From Streptomyces rubellomurinus (GTDB lineage: Bacteria > Actinomycetota > Actinomycetes > Streptomycetales > Streptomycetaceae): DNA of 19,361 nucleotides. The position numbers and the translations under genes were made by a program. Below the pieces are notes generated by a model. The model was not told the origin of the DNA. It did not search any database and saw only the letters and a list, made by a program, of their open reading frames with translations. Positions 1 to 7,157 of this stretch are shown one piece after another. Numbering within the stretch: position 1 is the first letter of the stretch; each line of letters opens with the position of its first letter. The stretch covers positions 1 to 19,361 of the forward strand of contig NZ_JZKH01000120.1 in NCBI RefSeq assembly GCF_000961885.1, in the 5' to 3' direction.

Positions 1-3000
1 GTGTTGTCGCAGTGGAGGAGGGGGGCGGACGGGGAGAGCAGCAGGGTGGCGCGGGCGGTGCCGATGCCGGTGAGTTCGGCGAAGGCGGTGGCCCGGGCCC
101 GGTCCCAGGGGACGCTGCCGCGCAGGGCGGCGACCCTCCAGAACTTCTGGACCCAGGCGGCGCTGATCCGTTCCTCGGTGCGGCGCTCCCGGACGGTGGT
201 GAAGTGGGCGACGGGGCCGAAGCGGCCGCTCGGGTCGTGGTCGACGGCGAGCCAGTGGATGGCGCCGTTCTGGTGGGTGCGGTAGCCGAGGATGACGACG
301 GTGCGGTCGCCGTGGCGCAGCACCTGGCCCTGGCGGAAGTCGGCGGGGCGCGGGTCGGTGGCGGGCCGGTGGGGCTCGCTGAGGACGAGTTCGCGCAGGG
401 TGTCGCCGCGGTCGGCGAGCGGGCCCTTGGTGAGTTCGCCGAGGAGTTCGACGAGCGAGGAGCGGTGGGCGGGTTCGGTGAGCGGGTTGGCGACGGCCTG
501 GGCGAGGACGTGGAGCAGGCCGAGCAGGTGGAGCCAGCCGTGGCCGCCGTCGCCGCCGCGCAGGGTGATCCTGGCGGGGGCGGCGGACCAGCCGTCGGCC
601 TGGCCCTCGCTCGTGTCGGTGGTGGCGGGCGGGTCGGCGAGGACGGCGAGGACGGTGCGCAGGTTGTTGAGCGTCCACCAGCGGTCGCGGATGAGCCAGC
701 CGGAGCCGAAGCCGGGGATGTCGGGCAGCAGGGCGGTGACGGCGTCCTGCAGTTGCTGGTCGCGGCCGTGGTCGGGGCGGTACTCGGGGGTCTGGGCCCG
801 GTCGGGCCGTTCGGCTTCGGGCTGCGGCACGAACCGGGCGATGCCGTCGAGCAGGTCGGCGGCGGCGCGGGCGAGTCCGGCGACGCCGGCGAGCAGCAGC
901 GGGTGGGTGACCTCGGGCAGCAGGGCGGCGACGGCGGGGACGGGCAGGCTGCTGCGGGTCGGCTCGTTGTGCTGGGCGATGGGGCGCCGTACGCCCTGGA
1001 CGGTGAGCCAGCGCCGGTCGTCCTCGGGGACGGGCCGGGTGTCGACGGGCCGGGTGTCGACGGGTTGGGTGTCGACGGGTTGGGTGTCGACGGGTTGGGT
1101 GTCGACGGGCCAGGCGGCGTCGATCAGTCGGGCGGCCTGTTCGGGGTCGACGCCGCGCAGGGCGCGGGAGCCGGCTTCGTCGCGGGGTCGCAGGGCGTGC
1201 CAGTGGTCGAGCGGTGGAACGAGGGCGGTGCCGGCGGCGGAGAGGTCGCCGGCGCGGCACGGCCGCAGGTCGGCGGTGCGGTCGGTGGCCGTGGCGAGGT
1301 CGGGCAGGGTGAGGGCGAGGGTGTCGCCGGAGGTCTCGGTGACGGCCGGTCGGCCGGCGCCGGGCAGGGCGAGTCGGCCGACCGGGACGGTGTCCGGGTG
1401 CGGGCCGGTGATCGGCAGGGTGATGTGCTGTCCGTCCGGGGTGACGGCGGTGGCCGTCCGGTCGGGGTCGATCCGGACCCAGCCGCCGAGGACGGTGCCG
1501 TCGGTGCCGAGCGGGGTGCCTTCCAGGCCGGGTTGGAGCGGCAGCAGCCGGGTGTTGCGCGCGGCGAGCCGGCCGGCCGCGGCGGAGGCTGCGATCACGG
1601 GCGGTTCGGCGGCGCGGCCCAGGGTGCCGGTGTGCGGGTCGAGTTCGCGCGGGGCGGGGTCGCCGTCTCCGGGGCGCAGCGTCCAGTGGCCGGTGCCGTC
1701 GCCGAGGACGCGGTGTTCGGACGGCAGCCGGGTGTCGCCGGCGTGCAGCGGGCGTTCGCCGGTGGTGCGGCCGCCGCCGGGCAGCGGGAGGGAGGGCGGT
1801 TCGGGCCGCCGGTCGCCGTAGTGGTAGCCGGTGATGGTCTCGCCGCCGAGTTCGAGGATCTGGTCGGGGCGGCCGGACCAGTAGCCGACCTGTTTGCCGT
1901 CCTGCTGCCAGGCGACGAGGAGTTCGCCGTCGACGAAGCGCAGTCGGGGGCGGTTCCAGCGGTGGTCCGGCTCGGGGACGCGCAGGGTGTGTTCCAGCAC
2001 GGTGCCCTGCGGGCCGACGACGACGGCGCGGTCGCCGCGGGCGAGGATCAGGCACGGCCAGGCGTCCTCGACGATCAGGCCGTCGAGGGCCGGGCCGTGG
2101 AAGCCGGGGGTGGCGGCGTTGCGGGCGGTGGCCGTCGAGGCGGCGGTGCCCGGGTCGGCGGGGGTGCCGGGGCCTGCGGAGGTGCCCGGGTCGGCGGGGG
2201 TACTGGCGTCGGCCGGGTCGGCGAGGGTGGCGAGGGCGTCTTCGAGGGCGGGCCAGCCGAGTTCGTCGAGGATGCCGGCGGCGAGCGCCCGGGCGAGCAG
2301 TCCGGCGACGTCGAGGGCGGCGATCCGCTCGGCGGCGGCCGGGGCGATGCCGCGGATGGCGGTGCGGTAGGGGCTGAGCGAGCGGACCAGGTCGGCGGCG
2401 CCGGCCAGGCCCCGGACGGCGGCGAGTTCGTCGGCCCGGACCTCGGCCCACTCGGCCATCAGCGTGCGCAGCACCGGGACGGCGGGCGCCTTGCGGGTGA
2501 CGGCGGTCACCCAGGCGGGCGGGGTGGCGTCGCGCAGCAGCGGCCGGTAGCGCGGGTCGGCGGCGACGGCGCGCAGGCGGGCGCTGCCGGGGCCGCAGTG
2601 GTCGGCCCAGTGCTTGACGCCGAGGGCGCGGCCGGCGGGCGGGTCGGCGACGGGCACGCCGGCGGCCAGCAGGTGGTCCAGCAGGTCGAGGTCGGCCAGG
2701 TCGCCGCCGCGGTCGGCGAACAGGTCGACGGGGACGGCGTCGGCGCGCAGGCGCTCGGTCATCCGGCCGGCCAGGGCGAGGGTGGCGGCGGTGTCGGACC
2801 GGGTGCGCCAGCCGCGGCGGGTGTGCCGGGCCCAGCGCTGGAGCCAGGCCGCGGCCGCGCCGGGCTCCTCGTCGGCGCGGCGGGGCCCGGTGAGCCCGGC
2901 CTCGGCGCCGGTCTCGGCGAGCAGGGCGAGCCAGGCGGCGTCGTGCGCGGCGGCGTCGCCGCCGTCCGGGGCGGGCAGCAGGTCGAGCAGGCGGCGTCGG

Positions 3001-4001
3001 ACGGCCTCCTCGCGGCGCCCGAGCCGGACCAGCGGGCCGTGCCAGGACTTCCAGAACGCGGCGGGCGCCCGGTTGATCGCCGGGGATTCCAACAACTCGG
3101 CGAGCAGGGCCTGTTCGTGCGTGCCGCGGTCGAGCCCGGCGGCCCGGAGCAGGGCGCGGGCGTCCTCGGCGACCCCGGCGTACGGAGCCATGCCGGCGGT
3201 GGAGCGCTCGGTGCAGAGCTGGCGGAAGCGCTGCCAGGCGGTGTGCGGGTCGAGCCTGGTGGACAGTTCCTTGACGTACTGGCGCAGTTCCTTGACGGTG
3301 AGGGCGCCGGCCAGGGCGAACTCCAGGAAGACGGCGCGCAGCCGCTCCTCGTCGACACCGAGGCCGTGGGTGCGCTCGGCCTCGCGGGCCTTGCCGAACC
3401 AGGTGGCGGCGTAGGCCTGGTTGCCCTGGGCGAGGAAGATCCGGCCGACCTCCTCGCAGAAGGTGGGCAGGAAGTGCGGCACGGCGCGGCCGAGGCGGGT
3501 GGCGAGCGCGGCGAAGCCGTCCTTGGCGGCGCCCGGCTTGGACTTGACCTGCCGGGCCAGCCGCTCCGTCTCCTTGACCAGGGCGAGCGCGTGGTGGCCG
3601 TTGGCCGGGTCGTTGACGAGGGCCCAGGCGGGGAAGCCGAGCGCCTCCTGGCGGACCTGGCCGACGTCGGCGGGCGGGCCGGCGGGGGTGAGGCCGAGGA
3701 AGTCGAGGGCGGCGTCCTCGGCCGCGCCGAGGGCGCCGGGGACGAGCCGGACGATCCGGCGGCCGTCCAGCGCGGGGTGGGTGTAGGTGCGGGCGGTGAG
3801 CACGTCGGCGGCGCTGTCCGGGCGGCCGGCGTCGGGCAGGGTGCCGGCGGGCAGCACGGCGCCCGCGTCGAGCAGGGCCTCGTGGCGGGCCCGCGCCCGG
3901 TCGGCGCGGGTGCCGGTGCCGACTGCGGTGGCCGTGGTCGCGCCGGTCGTGGCGGCGGTGGCCGTGGTCGCGCCGGTCGTGGTCGCGGTGGTGGCGGTCA
4001 T
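1..4001 (-). CDS. Very large uncharacterised protein, C-terminus off window (partner of DUF4132 gene)
   Basis: The frame is open from the ATG at 4001 to the left edge, giving 1333 visible residues without a stop. I recognise no catalytic motif. It resembles large Streptomyces proteins loosely annotated as 'DNA-binding protein' that sit beside DUF4132 genes; this is from memory and no DNA-binding fold is visible. The first ~30 residues are a Thr/Ala/Gly-rich repeat. Residues ~30-330 look helical, with motifs such as FPAWALVNDPANGHHALALVKE and HFLPTFCEEVGRIFLAQGN. An Ala/Pro/Gly linker (around 2145-2225) precedes a Trp-rich, probably beta-rich half containing WPCLILARGDRAVVVGPQG. A VDTQP pentapeptide repeat lies at 1031-1105. 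The start overlaps the stop of the upstream gene as ATGA, so the two are probably translationally coupled. No signal peptide or membrane segment is evident. The reading frame is certain; the function is unknown. Confidence 0.85.
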   Translation of the reverse strand, partial: MTATTATTTGATTATAATTGATTATAVGTGTRADRARARHEALLDAGAVLPAGTLPDAGRPDSAADVLTARTYTHPALDGRRIVRLVPGALGAAEDAALDFLGLTPAGPPADVGQVRQEALGFPAWALVNDPANGHHALALVKETERLARQVKSKPGAAKDGFAALATRLGRAVPHFLPTFCEEVGRIFLAQGNQAYAATWFGKAREAERTHGLGVDEERLRAVFLEFALAGALTVKELRQYVKELSTRLDPHTAWQRFRQLCTERSTAGMAPYAGVAEDARALLRAAGLDRGTHEQALLAELLESPAINRAPAAFWKSWHGPLVRLGRREEAVRRRLLDLLPAPDGGDAAAHDAAWLALLAETGAEAGLTGPRRADEEPGAAAAWLQRWARHTRRGWRTRSDTAATLALAGRMTERLRADAVPVDLFADRGGDLADLDLLDHLLAAGVPVADPPAGRALGVKHWADHCGPGSARLRAVAADPRYRPLLRDATPPAWVTAVTRKAPAVPVLRTLMAEWAEVRADELAAVRGLAGAADLVRSLSPYRTAIRGIAPAAAERIAALDVAGLLARALAAGILDELGWPALEDALATLADPADASTPADPGTSAGPGTPADPGTAASTATARNAATPGFHGPALDGLIVEDAWPCLILARGDRAVVVGPQGTVLEHTLRVPEPDHRWNRPRLRFVDGELLVAWQQDGKQVGYWSGRPDQILELGGETITGYHYGDRRPEPPSLPLPGGGRTTGERPLHAGDTRLPSEHRVLGDGTGHWTLRPGDGDPAPRELDPHTGTLGRAAEPPVIAASAAAGRLAARNTRLLPLQPGLEGTPLGTDGTVLGGWVRIDPDRTATAVTPDGQHITLPITGPHPDTVPVGRLALPGAGRPAVTETSGDTLALTLPDLATATDRTADLRPCRAGDLSAAGTALVPPLDHWHALRPRDEAGSRALRGVDPEQAARLIDAAWPVDTQPVDTQPVDTQPVDTRPVDTRPVPEDDRRWLTVQGVRRPIAQHNEPTRSSLPVPAVAALLPEVTHPLLLAGVAGLARAAADLLDGIARFVPQPEAERPDRAQTPEYRPDHGRDQQLQDAVTALLPDIPGFGSGWLIRDRWWTLNNLRTVLAVLADPPATTDTSEGQADGWSAAPARITLRGGDGGHGWLHLLGLLHVLAQAVANPLTEPAHRSSLVELLGELTKGPLADRGDTLRELVLSEPHRPATDPRPADFRQGQVLRHGDRTVVILGYRTHQNGAIHWLAVDHDPSGRFGPVAHFTTVRERRTEERISAAWVQKFWRVAALRGSVPWDRARATAFAELTGIGTARATLLLSPSAPLLHCDN
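1031..1105. repeat. 15-bp tandem repeat (five units) encoding VDTQP/VDTRP
   Basis: Five uninterrupted units of CGGGYYGGGTGTCGA lie at 1031-1045, 1046-1060, 1061-1075, 1076-1090 and 1091-1105; the first two have CC and the last three TT at the variable positions. A degenerate sixth follows. They are in frame in the large minus-strand gene and encode a pentapeptide (VDTQP three times, then VDTRP). Every junction between units contains GTCGAC. Confidence 0.95.
2145..2201. repeat. 21-bp direct repeat in an Ala/Pro/Gly linker
   Basis: GGTGCCCGGGTCGGCGGGGGT occurs at 2145-2165 and again at 2181-2201, 36 bases apart and in frame. It encodes part of a TPADPGT-type linker between the two halves of the large minus-strand protein. 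Confidence 0.75.
3925..3984. repeat. 30-bp direct repeat at the N-terminus of the large minus-strand gene
   Basis: Two adjacent 30-base units (3925-3954, 3955-3984) are identical except at their last bases. They encode a Thr/Ala/Gly-rich stretch directly after the initiator Met. The segment looks disordered and is probably variable in length. Confidence 0.8.
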
Positions 4002-4855
4002 GCGGCGTCCTCCCCTTCGATCGTGCGGCCCGCGTACAGCGCGGCGGCCATGCGCATGCCCTCGGACCAGGCGACCGGCCCGACCTCGGTCAGCGGCAGC
4101 GCCCGGCCGTCCGGGCCGGCCCAGCTGAGCGTGCCGGTCTCGCAGGCGTCGTAGTCGTAGTAGTCGCCGACCCAGACCCGGGCCTCGACGGTGCGGCCGC
4201 CCTCGCTGACCGGCTGGACGGCGGACCCGCCGCGCACCCGGCAGCCGAGCCGGTCGCAGCGGCCGCGCAGTTCGCGCAGCTCCCGGTAGCGGCCGCCGGC
4301 GAACTCGTCGACCGCGGTGCCCGGCAGCGGCCCGGCCGGCTTGTGCCAGACCTCGCGGTAGAGCTGCCGGACGCGCTGGGAGACGCCGAGTTCGACGGCG
4401 AACTCGCGCAGCTCGTCGAGGTCCGGCAGCAGGACCGGGTGGGGTATCAGGACCTCGGCGGCCGTCAGCCGGACGGTGTCGCCGTCCAGGTCGACCAGGC
4501 CGAGGCCGCGTTCGGCGTCCGCGCCGCGCAGGAAGCCGGCGACCTCGCCGTCGACCCCGGTGACCACCACGTCCCGCAGGACGGCCTGCCAGGCCTCGTC
4601 GGCCCACACCTCGGTGAGCACGGCGGCGGGCACCGGCAGCGAGCGCACCATCCAGCGCTCGACGTCCGCCAGGCAGCGCCGCTCGTGGGCGCCCAGCCAT
4701 TCGGCGAGCTGCTTGAGTTGGGTGACCGCCGGGTCGCCGTTGAGCTTCGGCGGGAGGGACTTGAGCGTGCGCCCCGCCGCGTTGCGGCACGCCACCCTGC
4801 CCTCCGCGTCCAGCGTGACGCGGTAGCCCCCCGCGCCCGTCTCCACCCATGCCAC
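3998..4855 (-). CDS. DUF4132-domain protein, short form
   Basis: This 285-aa protein starts at GTG 4855 because GGAGGAG lies seven bases upstream; the longer frame to 4990 has no such site and an atypical N-terminus. The sequence matches my memory of the C-terminal part of DUF4132 proteins: LKQLAEWLGAHERR near residue 50, ERWMVRSLPVPAAVL near residue 65, a FLRGADAERGLGLVDLDGD stretch, then IPHPVLLPDLDELREFAVEL near residue 145, ending in WSEGMRMAAALYAGR. Many DUF4132 proteins exceed 1000 residues and carry WGR or helical-repeat regions, so this is a stand-alone domain. Its stop overlaps the next gene's start by four bases (ATGA). DUF4132 has no firm biochemical role; MolR/YehI of E. coli is a distant member. 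By analogy with Streptomyces loci I recall, MoxR ATPase or VWA genes may lie further left, but none is visible. Confidence 0.82.
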   Translation of the reverse strand: MAWVETGAGGYRVTLDAEGRVACRNAAGRTLKSLPPKLNGDPAVTQLKQLAEWLGAHERRCLADVERWMVRSLPVPAAVLTEVWADEAWQAVLRDVVVTGVDGEVAGFLRGADAERGLGLVDLDGDTVRLTAAEVLIPHPVLLPDLDELREFAVELGVSQRVRQLYREVWHKPAGPLPGTAVDEFAGGRYRELRELRGRCDRLGCRVRGGSAVQPVSEGGRTVEARVWVGDYYDYDACETGTLSWAGPDGRALPLTEVGPVAWSEGMRMAAALYAGRTIEGEDAA

Positions 4856-4862
4856 GGCCGTT

Positions 4863-4869
4863 CTCCTCC
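4863..4869 (-). promoter_or_regulatory. Shine-Dalgarno site deciding the DUF4132 start
   Basis: The minus strand reads GGAGGAG seven bases before GTG 4855. This places the start 45 codons inside the longest open frame. Confidence 0.75.
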
Positions 4870-4895
4870 CACCGGTCCCACCGGAATTGCGCGTC

Positions 4896-4914
4896 CTGAT
4901 CGCCTGCTGATCAG
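4896..4914. promoter_or_regulatory. Short inverted repeat upstream of the DUF4132 operon
   Basis: CTGATC and GATCAG are separated by seven bases in the leader of the DUF4132 operon, 41 bases before its start codon. It could be a small operator, but it matches no site I know and six-base arms can occur by chance. The rest of 4856-5116 would hold the operon promoter. I see only a possible TACGTT -10-like hexamer on the minus strand and no convincing -35. Confidence 0.25.
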
Positions 4915-5043
4915 CGATGCCAGGAACGTAGCGACGCCCACTGACAGCGGGAGGGGCGGGATGGCGCTCTTCGGGGCCCGCGGAGTTCAAACCGCTCGCA
5001 CGGGTGAACGAATCGGCCGCGCGGCCCGGTTCGGGACGCGCGA

Positions 5044-5091
5044 CCGCCCGGCGCCCCGGGACGGAACGGGCCGTACCGGGCCGCCGGGCGG
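5044..5091 (-). terminator. Candidate terminator after the siderophore ATPase gene
   Basis: CCGCCCGGCG (5044-5053) and its exact complement CGCCGGGCGG (5082-5091) form a 10-bp all-GC stem with a 28-base loop. It lies 25-72 bases past the ATPase stop at 5117. There is no U tract, as is common for actinomycete terminators. The large loop lowers confidence. Confidence 0.4.
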
Positions 5092-5116
5092 GAAGGCGTA
5101 CGGAGGTGGGCGGGCG

Positions 5117-5974
5117 TCAGCCCCCGGCCGAGGCGGCCGGTGCCCCCGGCACGACCGCCGGCGCGAGCGGAAGAACCGCCGGCGCGAGCGGAACGACCGC
5201 AGGCGCCCGCGGCACGATCACCGGCGCCCCGTCCCCCGGCGCGGCGAGCACGTGGCTGTCGATGTCGTACAGCGCCCGCACCAGCGCCGCGTCCACCACC
5301 TCGCGCGGCGGCCCGCAGGCGACCACCGCGCCGTCGCGCAGCGCGACCACGAGGTCCGCGTACCGGGCCGCCGCCGCGAGGTCGTGCAGCACCATGACGA
5401 CGGTCCGCCCGCCCGCGGCGACCTGTCGGACCAGCTCCAGCACCTCGACGGCGTGCCCGAGGTCGAGCGCGCTGGTCGGCTCGTCGAGCAGCACCACGGG
5501 CGCGTCCTGGGCGAGCACCATGGCCAGCCAGCAGCGCTGTCGCTGGCCGCCGGAGAGGCGGTCGAGCCGCCGGCCGGCCAACTCCTGGACGCCGGTGGCG
5601 CGCAGGGCCTCGGCGGTCAGCCGTTCGTCGTCGGGCGACCACTGCCGGAACAGGCCCTGGTGCGGGTGTCGGCCGTAGCGCACCAGCCCTTCGACGGTGA
5701 CCGCCTCGGGTGCCTGCGGGCTCTGCGGCAGCAGCGCGACCCGGTGGGCGGCCTGGCGCGGGCGCAGCCGCCAGAGGTCCTCGCCGCCGACCAGCACCCG
5801 CCCGGCGTCCGGCCGGTGCAGCCGGGCCGCGGCACGCAGGAGGGTGGACTTGCCGCAGCCGTTCGGGCCGACCACCGCCACCACCTGCCCGGCGGGGACG
5901 GTGAGGTCCACGCCGCCGAGTACGGGGCGGCCGGGGCCGTAGCCGGCGCCGAGCCCCTGGATCGTCAACTCCAT
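5117..5974 (-). CDS. Iron-siderophore ABC transporter ATP-binding protein (FepC/FhuC type)
   Basis: This 285-aa cytoplasmic ATPase would drive ferric-siderophore import through the FecCD permease encoded at 7158. All nucleotide-binding motifs are intact: Walker A GPNGCGKST at residues 36-44, Q-loop Gln84, signature LSGGQRQR at 140-147, Walker B VVLLDEPTSALD from 160 with catalytic Glu165, and H-loop His197. The GYGxRxVL start and the YGRHPHQGLF segment are typical of the FepC/FhuC branch. The ATG at 5974 follows the binding-protein stop by 28 bases, with a modest AGAGG site, so the two form one operon. After residue ~255 the protein carries an odd Ala/Pro/Val tail built from a 21-base tandem repeat, absent from usual FepC proteins of about 255-270 residues. 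The exact siderophore is inferred from the neighbours. Confidence 0.93.
   Translation of the reverse strand: MELTIQGLGAGYGPGRPVLGGVDLTVPAGQVVAVVGPNGCGKSTLLRAAARLHRPDAGRVLVGGEDLWRLRPRQAAHRVALLPQSPQAPEAVTVEGLVRYGRHPHQGLFRQWSPDDERLTAEALRATGVQELAGRRLDRLSGGQRQRCWLAMVLAQDAPVVLLDEPTSALDLGHAVEVLELVRQVAAGGRTVVMVLHDLAAAARYADLVVALRDGAVVACGPPREVVDAALVRALYDIDSHVLAAPGDGAPVIVPRAPAVVPLAPAVLPLAPAVVPGAPAASAGG
5131..5214. repeat. 21-bp tandem repeat encoding the Ala/Pro/Val tail of the ATPase
   Basis: Four in-frame 21-base units lie at 5131-5151 (degenerate), 5152-5172, 5173-5193 and 5194-5214. The second and third differ at only two positions. They encode seven-residue units such as PLAPAVL in the last ~30 residues of the ATPase. 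The tail lies beyond the nucleotide-binding fold and is probably disordered; its length may vary between strains. Confidence 0.8.
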
Positions 5975-6002
5975 GGAGTGCCTCTAGTAGTAGGCGGGGT
6001 GG

Positions 6003-7007
6003 TCAGGAGGCCGAGGCGCCGAGCGCCTTGGTGAAGTCGCCGATCACGGCGTCGGCGGCGAGCGGGCCGCCCCGGGTGGACCAGACCGAACCGTCCACGG
6101 TGACGGCGCGGTTGTTCTTCACGGCGTTCAACTCCCGGTAGGCGGGCTTGGACTGGACGTCCTTGAGCGCGGCCTTGCCGTCGTCGGTGAGGGTGGACAG
6201 GAACAGCCAGTCGCCGTCGATCTCGTTGAGCTTCTCCAGGCTGAGCGCGGGGCTGTGCGCGTTGCCGTCCTTGTCCTGGGCGGCCGGGCGGGTGAGGCCC
6301 ATGTCGAGGGCGACGCCGCTGGCGAACTGCTTCTTCTCCATCCAGCTGGGGCCGGTGGGGTTCCAGCGGACGATGGAGACGGCGGCGCCCTTGTTCTTGC
6401 CGAGGTCGCCGCCGGCCTTCGCGGCCTTGGCCTCGTAATCGGTGATGACCTTGTTGGCCTGGTCGAGCTTGTTGACGGCGTTGCCGATGCCGCGGAAGGC
6501 GAGCTTCCAGTCGTCGGTGGGCGCCATGGTGACGAGGGTGGCGGGGGTGATCTCGCGCAGCTGCTTGAGCATCTGCTCGTCCTGCATGTCGCCGGCCAGG
6601 ATCAGGTCGGGCTTGGCGGCAACCACCTTGTCCAGTACGGGCTGCAGCAGGTTGCCGACGACGGGGACGCCCTGCACCCGGTCCTTCAGGTAGGCGGGCG
6701 GCTCGGCCAGCCCCTGGCCGTTGGTGATGCCGACCGGCTTGACGCCGAGGGCGAGCACCGCGTCCAGGTCCTCCTGGGTGAGGGTGACGATCCGCTGGGG
6801 CTCGGCGGGGATCTCGACGGCCTTGCCGGTGGCGTCCTTGACGGTGCGCTTGCCGCCGGCGGCCGCCGGGGAGCCGCCGGCCGAGGAGGAGGACGAGCCG
6901 GAGGATCCGCAGCCCGCGAGCAGCAGGGCGGCCGCCCCGGTGACGGCCAACGCCCGGGCCGCGCGGCGGCGACGGACGGGGCTGAGCGGGCGACGGGCGA
7001 ACGGCAT
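6003..7007 (-). CDS. Iron-siderophore ABC transporter substrate-binding lipoprotein
   Basis: This 334-aa lipoprotein should capture the ferric siderophore outside the membrane and pass it to the FecCD permease. The start is ATG 7007, which has GGAGG five bases upstream and begins a proper signal peptide; the in-frame ATG at 7079 would add 24 residues that are not signal-like. The N-terminus is Arg-rich (RRRR at 12-15), then hydrophobic, with lipobox LLAGC and lipidated Cys33, followed by a Ser/Gly linker. The basic n-region could suit either Sec or Tat export. The mature part has the FecB/FepB-like layout: KAVEIPAEPQRIVTLTQEDLDAVLALGVKPVG, then AAKPDLILAG, a long central helix, and a C-terminal lobe ending GGPLAADAVIGDFTKAL. 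It is first in the leftward arm, controlled from the iron box at 7140, with a leader of about 125 bases. The ligand is not readable from sequence. Confidence 0.93.
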   Translation of the reverse strand: MPFARRPLSPVRRRRAARALAVTGAAALLLAGCGSSGSSSSSAGGSPAAAGGKRTVKDATGKAVEIPAEPQRIVTLTQEDLDAVLALGVKPVGITNGQGLAEPPAYLKDRVQGVPVVGNLLQPVLDKVVAAKPDLILAGDMQDEQMLKQLREITPATLVTMAPTDDWKLAFRGIGNAVNKLDQANKVITDYEAKAAKAGGDLGKNKGAAVSIVRWNPTGPSWMEKKQFASGVALDMGLTRPAAQDKDGNAHSPALSLEKLNEIDGDWLFLSTLTDDGKAALKDVQSKPAYRELNAVKNNRAVTVDGSVWSTRGGPLAADAVIGDFTKALGASAS

Positions 7008-7012
7008 GGGTG

Positions 7013-7017
7013 CCTCC
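7013..7017 (-). promoter_or_regulatory. Shine-Dalgarno site deciding the binding-protein start
   Basis: The minus strand reads GGAGG five bases before ATG 7007. This selects the shorter start, which gives a clean lipoprotein signal peptide. Confidence 0.75.
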
Positions 7018-7141
7018 GGGCAACGGTGGTACGGGAATTGATCAGAGAACTGGCGCGGGAGCTGGTGCGCGGCCCGCACGCGGACGGGCCGGCCCGGCGC
7101 CGCGGGCGGCGGCGGGGAGCAACCGGGGCGGCTCGACCATT

Positions 7142-7147
7142 AGGTTA
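7142..7147 (-). promoter_or_regulatory. Candidate -10 element for the leftward binding-protein operon
   Basis: On the minus strand TAACCT (TANNNT) lies inside the same iron box. A TTGCGA at 7171-7166 could be a -35, though its 19-base spacing is long. A repressor on the box would cover this element too. Confidence 0.35.
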
Positions 7148-7151
7148 GCCT
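7146..7151 (+). promoter_or_regulatory. Candidate -10 element for a leaderless permease transcript
   Basis: TAGCCT fits the actinomycete TANNNT -10 pattern. It ends six bases before A7158, so transcription would begin at or next to the ATG itself. It lies inside the iron box. No clear -35 hexamer is visible. Confidence 0.4.
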
Positions 7152-7157
7152 TACCTT

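Noticed and set aside
1031..1105. The tandem repeats as a CRISPR array
   Set aside because: The units are 15 bases without spacers and lie in frame inside a protein gene.
12..4154. A 1380-codon open frame on the plus strand
   Set aside because: Its product is a Gly/Val/Glu/Ala-rich low-complexity string with no family resemblance. It is the usual antisense shadow of a GC-biased minus-strand gene, and it even spans the junction of two real genes.
7008..7079. An upstream ATG at 7079 for the binding protein
   Set aside because: It lacks a ribosome site and would place 24 non-signal residues before the lipoprotein signal peptide. ATG 7007 has GGAGG at proper spacing.
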